Origin: Ralstonia sp. 25mfcol4.1
Lineage (GTDB): Bacteria > Pseudomonadota > Gammaproteobacteria > Burkholderiales > Burkholderiaceae
Assembly: GCF_900104095.1 (NCBI RefSeq)
Contig: NZ_FNJO01000009.1
Coordinates: 124,001-188,000 of the forward strand
Reading direction: 5' to 3'
Length of the DNA stretch: 64,000 bases
Both the position numbers and the translations under genes were made by a program. Positions 54,796-61,153 of the stretch are shown piece after piece. Positions within the stretch are counted from its first letter, which is position 1. The number at the start of each line of letters is the position of its first letter. Below the pieces are notes generated by a model. It had not been told where the DNA came from, searched no databases, and worked only from the letters and a program-made list of their open reading frames with translations.

Positions 54796-56174
54796 GACAG
54801 CGGAATATCGGAAGGGAGAGTGACCAGCGGCAGCATCGCCACGAGCCGCGTGCCCGACGGCATCGACACGATGTCGAACTGGCCGCCCAGCGCCGCCATG
54901 CGTTCGCGCAGGTTGCGCAGGCCGATGCCGCGCTGCGGGTCGTGTTGCATGCGGGCCACGTCGAAGCCCGTGCCGTTGTCACGCACGGTCAGGCGGGTGG
55001 CCGATGGAGAAAATTCGAGTTCTACGTGCACGCGCGAGGCATGCGCGTGGCGTTCGACATTGGTCAGCGCCTCCTGCGCAATGCGGAACAGCGCCGTCGC
55101 CTGCTCATCGGCCAGTTCGCGGGGCTTTCCGGTCTGCGTGACGTCCACCCGTAGCGTGCTGCCGGCCTGCATCTCGCGCGCCAGGTGCTGCAGGGCCGCG
55201 TACAGGCCCAGGTCATCGAGCAGGGCCGGCCGCAGGTTGCGCGATACACGTCGTACTTCATTGAAAGCGGAATCGAGCCGGTTCAATGCCATGCCCAGGA
55301 TGGGGGCCACCGAGGCGCCTTCCGACGGTGCCAGGCGGATGCGGTTGGCGGCGGCCTCCAGCACCAGCTTGACCGACACCAGTAACTGGCCAATGCCGTC
55401 GTGCAGCTCGCGCGACAGCCGCGCGCGTTCTTCCTCCTGCGACTGCACCACCCGTTGCGCCAGCTGGCGCAGCTTGGCATCGGCCTCGCGGTGCTCGCTG
55501 ATATTGAGCGCGAGCCCGCTGGCGGCCACCAGCAGGATGCTGATGGCGGCAATCACGCCAATCCAGGCCATGGTCTCGCGGATATCGGTTTCGGCGCGGG
55601 CGTCGAGCTGGCGCAGCGTCTGCTCCACATCGTCCAGATAGATGCCGGTGCCCAGCATCCAGTTCCAGCCGGGCACGGCCACCACGTAGCCGAGCTTCGG
55701 CACGGTCTGTTTGGAAGACGGCTTCTGCCACATGTAGCGCACCGACCCACCGCCCGCCTTGGCCGCCATCACCAGTTTCTGGATCGTCAACGCGCCTTGC
55801 GGATCACGCATCAGCCAGAGGTCCTGGCCCACCAGTTCCGGCTGGCGCGGATGCATCAGATTCCGACCTTGCAGGTCATACAGGAAGAAATAGCCGTCGG
55901 GGCCATAGTCGAGCCTGGCCAGGGCTTGCATGGCGGCCTGGCGCGTGGCGTCGTCGGTGCGGCCCGACTGCACCATCGGCGCGATGGCGCTCTGGGCCAG
56001 GTCCACGTAGTGGCGCAGCTCGGTTTCCTTGCTTTGCAGATAGGCGGCTTCCACCAGCGCGCGTTCGTGGCGGGCCAGCGCGGTGGCCTGGTAGCGCACG
56101 GCCAGCGCAATGCCCAGCATCGCGACGGCCAGGGGCGCCACGGCGAGCAACAGTATCTTTTGGCGGAGTTTCAT
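54792..56174 (-). CDS. Sensor histidine kinase with periplasmic Cache domain (NarX-type)
   Basis: A 460-residue kinase of the HPK7/NarX type. It has membrane helix 1 (about 7-27), a single periplasmic sCache_2-type domain (about 30-195; RLDYGPDGYFFLYDLQGRNLMHPRQPELVGQ and GWNWMLGTGIYLDD), membrane helix 2 (about 205-225) and HisKA_3 with the phospho-His in LSRELHDGIGQLLVSVKL. The ATPase part shows NVERHAHASRV and DNGTGFD, GIGLRNLRERMAALGG. Cache kinases near cstA sense pyruvate or related carboxylates in other bacteria, so pyruvate is a good guess, not shown. It overlaps the regulator gene and is divergent from cstA. Confidence 0.93.
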   Translation of the reverse strand: MKLRQKILLLAVAPLAVAMLGIALAVRYQATALARHERALVEAAYLQSKETELRHYVDLAQSAIAPMVQSGRTDDATRQAAMQALARLDYGPDGYFFLYDLQGRNLMHPRQPELVGQDLWLMRDPQGALTIQKLVMAAKAGGGSVRYMWQKPSSKQTVPKLGYVVAVPGWNWMLGTGIYLDDVEQTLRQLDARAETDIRETMAWIGVIAAISILLVAASGLALNISEHREADAKLRQLAQRVVQSQEEERARLSRELHDGIGQLLVSVKLVLEAAANRIRLAPSEGASVAPILGMALNRLDSAFNEVRRVSRNLRPALLDDLGLYAALQHLAREMQAGSTLRVDVTQTGKPRELADEQATALFRIAQEALTNVERHAHASRVHVELEFSPSATRLTVRDNGTGFDVARMQHDPQRGIGLRNLRERMAALGGQFDIVSMPSGTRLVAMLPLVTLPSDIPLS

Positions 56175-56234
56175 CTGAACCGGGGGTAAACACCGATGCC
56201 GGGAAGGCCGCTTGAATTCGTCGGTCTACGTACT

Positions 56235-56257
56235 ACTACGCACGGGTGTTGCGTAGT
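56235..56257. promoter_or_regulatory. Inverted repeat between the two-component genes and cstA
   Basis: ACTACGCA (56235-56242), a 7-base spacer and TGCGTAGT (56250-56257) form a perfect 8-bp inverted repeat. Further ACTAC/GTAGT-type half-sites flank it (e.g. ACTACACG near 56291). The region also carries both divergent promoters, so it is a strong candidate operator for the LuxR-type regulator. Confidence 0.6.
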
Positions 56258-56556
56258 TTCGCGCTTGTGCCGACATGGGCGGGTGTCAATACTACACGCC
56301 GGACACGCGCCCGGCCCGCCGGCCGCGCAAATCCGACGCAGTAGGTGCTCCCTGGCCCAGGCGATCCCGCCCCCTGAGAGCACTGCCTGCCTGCACGACA
56401 AGATCCGGGTCCAGACGAGAAACAGACCGGACGCCGCAGACATCCAGGAGACTCCCTTTCCACGCGATCGTCGGTGGCGCCATCCGGCACCGCCCCCGCT
56501 GCCCGGGCTCCCTGTCGCCGCAGGTTCTTTCAGCCGGTCTGAGGAGACCCTTCAAC

Positions 56557-58632
56557 ATGAATCGCATCGGACAACACCTGTTGTGGCTGGCCGTCGCCGT
56601 GCTCGGCGCGTTTGCCTTCGCCACTGTCGCGCTGTCGCGCGGTGAAGCCGTCAGCGCACTGTGGATCGTGGTTGCCGCGCTCTGCATCTACCTGATTGCC
56701 TACCGCTACTACAGCCGCTTCATCGCCGACAAGGTGATGCAGCTCGACCCCAAACGCATGACGCCTGCGTGGCGCCACAACGACGGCCTGGACTACGTGC
56801 CGACCAACAAGGCGGTGCTGTTCGGCCACCACTTTGCCGCCATCGCCGGCGCCGGGCCGCTGGTGGGCCCCGTGCTGGCCGCGCAGATGGGCTATATGCC
56901 CGGCATGCTGTGGATCCTGGCCGGCGTGGTGTTTGCCGGTGCGGTGCAGGATTTCATGATCCTGTTCATCTCCACGCGCCGCGACGGCCGTTCGCTGGGC
57001 GACCTGGTGAAGTCGGAAATGGGCACCGTGCCCGGCCTGATCGCGCTGTTCGGCTGTTTCATGATCATGATCATCATCCTTGCGGTGCTGGCGCTGATCG
57101 TGGTCAAGGCGCTGGCAGGCTCGCCGTGGGGCACCTTCACCGTGGCGGTGACCATCCCCATCGCCGTCTTCATGGGCATCTACACGCGCTACATCCGCCC
57201 GGGCCGCATCGGCGAGGTATCGGTGATCGGCTTCGTGCTGCTGATGCTTGCCATCATTGGCGGCCAGTACGTGCATGAAAGCGCCGCGCTGGCCCCGCTG
57301 TTCACGTACGACGGCAAGGCGCTGACGTGGATGCTGATCATCTACGGCTTCATCGCCGCCGTGCTGCCCGTGTGGCTGCTGCTGGCGCCGCGCGACTACC
57401 TGTCGACGTTCCTGAAGATCGGCACCATCATCGCGCTGGCCATCGGCATCCTGATCGTGGCGCCGGAACTGAAGATGCCGGCCTTCACGCAGTTTGCGCA
57501 AGGCGGCGGCCCGGTGTGGTCGGGCAACCTGTTCCCGTTCCTCTTCATCACCATCGCCTGCGGCGCGGTGTCGGGTTTCCACGCGCTGATCTCGTCGGGC
57601 ACCACGCCGAAGCTGCTGGAAAATGAATCGCACGCGCGCTTCATCGGCTATGGCGCAATGCTGGCCGAGTCGTTCGTCGCCATCATGGCCCTGGTGGCCG
57701 CGTCGGTGATCGAGCCGGGCGTGTACTTCGCGATGAACAGCCCGGCGGCCGTGATCGGCACCACGCCGGAGGCCGTGGCACAGGCCGTGTCGAACTGGGG
57801 CTTCGTGATCACGCCGGACGTGCTGATCCAGACCGCCAAGGATGTTGGCGAAAATACGATCATCTCGCGTGCCGGTGGCGCGCCGACGCTGGCCGTCGGT
57901 ATCGCGCACATCCTGCACCAGGTGGTGGGCGGCCAGGCCATGATGGCGTTCTGGTATCACTTCGCCATCCTGTTCGAGGCGCTGTTCATCCTGACCGCCG
58001 TGGACGCTGGCACGCGTGCCGGCCGCTTCATGCTGCAAGACCTGCTGGGCAGCTTCGTGCCGTCCCTGAAGCGCACCGAATCGCTGCCGGCCAACCTGAT
58101 CGCCACCGCGCTGACCGTGGCGGCCTGGGGCTACTTCCTGTACCAGGGCGTGGTCGACCCGCTGGGCGGCATCAACACGCTGTGGCCGCTGTTCGGTATC
58201 TCGAACCAGATGCTGGCCGCCGTGGCGCTGGTGCTGGGCACCTGCGTGCTGGTCAAGATGAAGCGCGGCCAGTACGCCTGGGTGACGCTGCTGCCCACCT
58301 GCTGGCTGCTGATCTGCACGCTGACCGCCGGCTGGCAAAAGCTGTTCGACGCCGACCCGAAGGTGAGCTTCCTGACGCACGCGTCGAAGTTCAGCGCCGC
58401 CATTGCCGAGGGCAAGGTGCTGGCACCGGCCAAGACGATGGAGCAGATGCACCGCATCGTCTTCAACGACTACCTGGACGCCGGCCTGTGCGCGCTGTTC
58501 ATGTTCGTGGTGCTGTCGATCGTCTTCTACGGCTTCAAGACCGCCATGTCGGCCCGCAACCAGGGCAAGCGCACCGACAGCGAAACGCCGTTCGAGCCGC
58601 TGCCGGCCCAGGCATCGGCCGCCTCGCACTGA
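56557..58632 (+). CDS. cstA: Carbon starvation protein A, pyruvate/peptide transporter family
   Basis: A 691-residue polytopic inner-membrane protein (about 16-18 helices) of the CstA family, which transports pyruvate or peptides under carbon limitation. The N-terminal signature MTPAWRHNDGLDYVPTNKAVLFGHHFAAIAGAGPLVGPVLAAQMGY is unmistakable. GFHALISSGTTPKLL and the C-terminal FGISNQMLAAVALVLGTCVLVK are also conserved. It starts at 56557 behind GAGGAGACCC. It is followed 16 bp later by ybdD and divergent from a kinase/regulator pair, the usual control arrangement for this transporter. Length equals the E. coli protein (701). Confidence 0.97.
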   Translation: MNRIGQHLLWLAVAVLGAFAFATVALSRGEAVSALWIVVAALCIYLIAYRYYSRFIADKVMQLDPKRMTPAWRHNDGLDYVPTNKAVLFGHHFAAIAGAGPLVGPVLAAQMGYMPGMLWILAGVVFAGAVQDFMILFISTRRDGRSLGDLVKSEMGTVPGLIALFGCFMIMIIILAVLALIVVKALAGSPWGTFTVAVTIPIAVFMGIYTRYIRPGRIGEVSVIGFVLLMLAIIGGQYVHESAALAPLFTYDGKALTWMLIIYGFIAAVLPVWLLLAPRDYLSTFLKIGTIIALAIGILIVAPELKMPAFTQFAQGGGPVWSGNLFPFLFITIACGAVSGFHALISSGTTPKLLENESHARFIGYGAMLAESFVAIMALVAASVIEPGVYFAMNSPAAVIGTTPEAVAQAVSNWGFVITPDVLIQTAKDVGENTIISRAGGAPTLAVGIAHILHQVVGGQAMMAFWYHFAILFEALFILTAVDAGTRAGRFMLQDLLGSFVPSLKRTESLPANLIATALTVAAWGYFLYQGVVDPLGGINTLWPLFGISNQMLAAVALVLGTCVLVKMKRGQYAWVTLLPTCWLLICTLTAGWQKLFDADPKVSFLTHASKFSAAIAEGKVLAPAKTMEQMHRIVFNDYLDAGLCALFMFVVLSIVFYGFKTAMSARNQGKRTDSETPFEPLPAQASAASH

Positions 58633-58648
58633 CCCAAAGGAGCCACAC

Positions 58649-58843
58649 ATGCTGGATCAGATCGGAAACATGGGACGTTACCTGGGCCAGTCGCTGCGGC
58701 TGATGGTGGGCCTGCCCGACTACCAGACCTACGTGGCCCATATGGAGAGCACCCATCCGGACCGCGCGCCCATGACGTACGAGGAATTCTTCCGCGAACG
58801 CCAGGAAGCCCGGTACGGTGGGGGGCAGGGCAAGTGCTGCTGA
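58649..58843 (+). CDS. ybdD: YbdD/YjiX family small protein
   Basis: A 64-residue protein that matches the YbdD/YjiX (KorC) family, the small companion of CstA-type transporters. Features: GRYLGQSLRLMVGLPDYQTYVAHMESTHPDRAPMTYEEFFRERQEARYGGGQGKCC, with the Cys-Cys end. In E. coli YjiX/YbdD is needed for pyruvate uptake by BtsT or CstA. AGGAG precedes the ATG at 58649, and it lies 16 bp after cstA, so translation is coupled. A hairpin terminator follows within 36 bp. Confidence 0.95.
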   Translation: MLDQIGNMGRYLGQSLRLMVGLPDYQTYVAHMESTHPDRAPMTYEEFFRERQEARYGGGQGKCC

Positions 58844-58878
58844 CGGCGGCGCTGGCCCGGCCTTCCGGGTAAAAATAG

Positions 58879-58905
58879 AAAGCGGCCCTGCGGGGCCGCT
58901 TTTTT
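58879..58905 (+). terminator. Rho-independent terminator after ybdD
   Basis: AGCGGCCC (58881-58888), a 4-base loop and GGGCCGCT (58893-58900) are followed by TTTTT. It closes the cstA-ybdD operon. Confidence 0.92.
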
Positions 58906-58998
58906 CATGCGCCAGTCCGCGCTGACTTTGTGACGTATCATTGCGCGCTGTTGCGCCGGAACATCGCTTTTTAACGGTTCGATACCGTTTCTGCAGCG

Positions 58999-59028
58999 GG
59001 TTACAGCACCTCACAACTGGTTACAGCA
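58999..59028 (+). promoter_or_regulatory. Direct repeat upstream of the glycine-zipper gene
   Basis: GGTTACAGCA occurs at 58999-59008 and again at 59019-59028, exactly 20 bp apart (two helical turns), just upstream of a TACACT -10-like hexamer (59047-59052). This layout suits an activator of the OmpR/PhoB type bound on one face of the DNA. The regulator is unknown. Confidence 0.5.
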
Positions 59029-59087
59029 AGCGCAGGGCTGCTTCTCTACACTCCGTTTCCAGATACACACCACATAAGGAAAATACG

Positions 59088-59522
59088 ATGTCTCGCCATC
59101 CTCTCCGCAACCTGACTCTGGCTCTTGCCCTCTCGGCGGCTACGCTGCCGGCGTTTGCAGGAGGTGATCTGAACAACGCGCTCGGCGGTGGCCTGGGTGG
59201 CGTGGCAGGTGCCGCTGTCGGTGGTGCACTGGGCGGTAGCACCGGGTCGATCATCGGCGGCGCAGTCGGCGGTGGCGCCGGCGGTGCGCTGACCTCGAAT
59301 CGCCGCGAACGCACGGGCGCCATCATCGGTGGCGCACTGGGCGGCGGCGCAGGTACCGCAGCCGGCAACGCCATGGGCGGCCGTACCGGCGGCCTTGTCG
59401 GCGCCGGTCTGGGCGGCGCAGCAGGCGCCGCACTGGGCGGCAATGTGTCGCGCAGCAACTCGTACGACGATGACCGCCGCTACTACAAGCGCGGCAAGCA
59501 TCGTCACCATCACCACGATTAA
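59088..59522 (+). CDS. Secreted glycine-zipper protein with His-rich tail
   Basis: A 144-residue protein with signal peptide LTLALALSAATLPAFA. The mature part is an array of glycine-zipper segments (GGGLGGVAGAAVGGALGG, then similar blocks spaced by NRRERTGAII), the pattern of membrane-inserting zipper proteins. The end is charged and His-rich: DDDRRYYKRGKHRHHHHD, which might bind metal. Length and composition fit small envelope-stress or outer-membrane-associated proteins in Burkholderiaceae. ATG 59088 follows AAGGAAAATAC. A regulator-type direct repeat lies upstream, so it is probably inducible. Confidence 0.82.
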   Translation: MSRHPLRNLTLALALSAATLPAFAGGDLNNALGGGLGGVAGAAVGGALGGSTGSIIGGAVGGGAGGALTSNRRERTGAIIGGALGGGAGTAAGNAMGGRTGGLVGAGLGGAAGAALGGNVSRSNSYDDDRRYYKRGKHRHHHHD

Positions 59523-59526
59523 TGCA

Positions 59527-59552
59527 AAACGGGCCCTGCGGGGCCCGTTTCT
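59527..59552 (+). terminator. Rho-independent terminator after the glycine-zipper gene
   Basis: AAACGGGCCC (59527-59536), loop TGCG and GGGCCCGTTT (59541-59550) form a 10-bp GC-rich hairpin. It lies 4 bp past the stop. Confidence 0.88.
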
Positions 59553-59688
59553 TCATGCAGACTTCCAGTTTTCAGAATTGGCTCGTGGCCCAGGCATTGA
59601 CCGAGTGGATGACGTGGCTTGCGGCCAACGCAAGGATACGTGCGTATCGACCCACCCCACAGGTCTGACACCTCCGCCGCCAGAAAAC
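59553..59688. other. Unassigned gap between two terminators
   Basis: These 136 bases lie between two hairpins and show no gene. A short partial inverted repeat CTTGCGGCCAACGCAAG occurs around 59618-59634. I see no promoter with confidence; a small RNA cannot be excluded. Confidence 0.25.
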
Positions 59689-59721
59689 AAAAAACCCGTA
59701 CCGGTTGGTACGGGTTTTTTT
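59689..59721. terminator. Bidirectional terminator
   Basis: AAAACCCGTACC (59691-59702), a GGTT loop and GGTACGGGTTTT (59707-59718) form a 12-bp stem with an A-tract before and a T-tract after. It ends the small repeat-protein transcript on the minus strand. Confidence 0.9.
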
Positions 59722-59736
59722 CGGATGCGGGGCGGG

Positions 59737-59985
59737 TCAGATCTTGGCGCCGTCCGAGTAGACGTCGAACGACTTGGCGCCGTCGGTGAACGTATCGAAC
59801 TTGCCAGCCTTGGCACCGTCCGTGAACGTGTCGAACTTGCCGGCCTTCGCGCCGTCGGTGTACGGGTCGAAGCGGGTGGCCTTGGCGCCATCGGTGTAAG
59901 GGTCGAACTTGCCGGCCTTGGCAAAAGCGGGGGCGGCGGACAGGGCAACAACGGCTGCAGCGATCAGGGCGATTTGTCGGCTCAT
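59737..59985 (-). CDS. Small secreted tandem-repeat protein
   Basis: An 82-residue protein. The signal peptide MSRQIALIAAAVVALSAAPAFA is followed by five near-identical repeats of about 12 residues (KAGKFDPYTDGA, KATRFDPYTDGA, KAGKFDTFTDGA twice and a shorter SFDVYSDGA). Each unit has an F-D-x-[YF]-[TS]-D-G-A core. The repeats suggest ligand or metal binding through Asp residues, or a structural role; there is no Cys. It is divergent from a LysR gene across about 190 bp and ends at its own terminator. I do not recognise a characterised family. Confidence 0.75.
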   Translation of the reverse strand: MSRQIALIAAAVVALSAAPAFAKAGKFDPYTDGAKATRFDPYTDGAKAGKFDTFTDGAKAGKFDTFTDGAKSFDVYSDGAKI

Positions 59986-60094
59986 GGCGAATCCTTCACT
60001 TTATTCGTGGATGCCGCTGTTTTAAAGATTGCTGCGTCGCGGCATCGGTTAGCGTGATATTAGGCATTCCCCTGATATGAATAAATACCCGCGT

Positions 60095-60113
60095 CCACAA
60101 TGATTGATTGTGG
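60095..60113. promoter_or_regulatory. LysR-type operator between the repeat-protein gene and lysR
   Basis: CCACAAT (60095-60101), 5 bases and ATTGTGG (60107-60113) form a perfect inverted repeat with the A/T-rich centre common at LysR binding sites. It lies 61 bp upstream of the LysR start and 110 bp from the repeat-protein start, so it could serve both. Confidence 0.6.
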
Positions 60114-60173
60114 TTTCAACAATAAACTACCCGTACCGTGTAAAAGTTCACGGCGGACGCGGGAGACTATGTC

Positions 60174-61097
60174 ATGGATCGGCTGCAATCGATGCGCGTC
60201 TTCGCCAAGGTAGTCGAACTTGGCAGCTTCGCCCGTGCGGCGCAGCAACTTGAAATGTCCAACGCCGTGGTCACGCGCTATGTGGCCGATCTGGAAAGCC
60301 ATCTCGGCACGCGGCTGCTGAACCGCACCACGCGCAGCCTGTCGCTGACGGATGCCGGCGAGACCTACCTGCAGCGTTGCGCACAGATTCTTGAAGACGT
60401 CGAAGAGGCGGAGTCGATCGTCACCGCCCGGAGCCAGTCGTTGTCCGGCACGCTGCGGCTGGTGGCACCGGTCATGTTCGGCCTGCACCTGCTGCCGCAA
60501 ACCCTGGAGCGGTTCCATCAGCGTTATCCGGACGTGGTCTTCGACGTGCAGTTGTCCGACCGCGTGATCGATATCGTTGAGGAGGGACGCGACGTCGGCG
60601 TGGTGCTGTCCGACCTTGGGCTCGGCTCGCATCTGGTGGCCCGGCCGCTGATCTCGGCCGAAATCATCCTGTGCGCCTCGCCGGGCTATCTGCGCGAGCA
60701 TCCGCCGCTACGCACCGCCCACGACCTGTCCAATCATCGCGCCATCGCCATGCGCATTCCCACGGCCGAGCATGAGTGGACGCTGTCCGGCCCGGAAGGG
60801 GAGGTGACCGTGCCGATTCGCCCCGGCCTGCTTTGCAGCAATGCCGAACTGGCACACCAGGCGGCGCTGGCCAATATGGGCATCGCGATGCTGTCGTCGT
60901 ACCTGGCCCGGCCCAATATCGAGGCGGGACGTCTGATGCACATCCTGCCGCAGTACCAGTTGCCGCGCCGCGACGTGAGCGTGGTCTACCCCAGCCGCAA
61001 GTTCCTGCCCACCAAGGTGCGGGCCTTCATCGACTTCCTGCTCGACGAGGGCAAGCAGCGGGCCGGCGAGAATCTCGTCAAGCTGGCCAGCCAATAA
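60174..61097 (+). CDS. LysR family transcriptional regulator
   Basis: A 307-residue LysR-type regulator. The helix-turn-helix is MDRLQSMRVFAKVVELGSFARAAQQLEMSNAVVTRYVADLESHLGTRLLNRTTRSLSLTDAG, of the subgroup that carries 'RTTR' after the wing (CrgA/AaeR-like). The effector domain runs from about residue 90 to 300. It is divergent from the small repeat-protein gene, with a candidate operator between them. It ends with a terminator shared with the convergent topB gene. Target genes are unknown; the repeat protein is the obvious candidate. Confidence 0.93.
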   Translation: MDRLQSMRVFAKVVELGSFARAAQQLEMSNAVVTRYVADLESHLGTRLLNRTTRSLSLTDAGETYLQRCAQILEDVEEAESIVTARSQSLSGTLRLVAPVMFGLHLLPQTLERFHQRYPDVVFDVQLSDRVIDIVEEGRDVGVVLSDLGLGSHLVARPLISAEIILCASPGYLREHPPLRTAHDLSNHRAIAMRIPTAEHEWTLSGPEGEVTVPIRPGLLCSNAELAHQAALANMGIAMLSSYLARPNIEAGRLMHILPQYQLPRRDVSVVYPSRKFLPTKVRAFIDFLLDEGKQRAGENLVKLASQ

Positions 61098-61125
61098 AAA
61101 AGCGAGGCTTCTGCCTCGCTTTTTC
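61096..61125. terminator. Bidirectional terminator between lysR and topB
   Basis: AGCGAGGC (61101-61108), loop TTCT and GCCTCGCT (61113-61120) form the stem, with A-rich sequence before it and TTTT after it, immediately past the LysR stop. Confidence 0.9.
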
Positions 61126-61153
61126 GTTTGCCGCCCGGGAACCGTGCGAGTGC

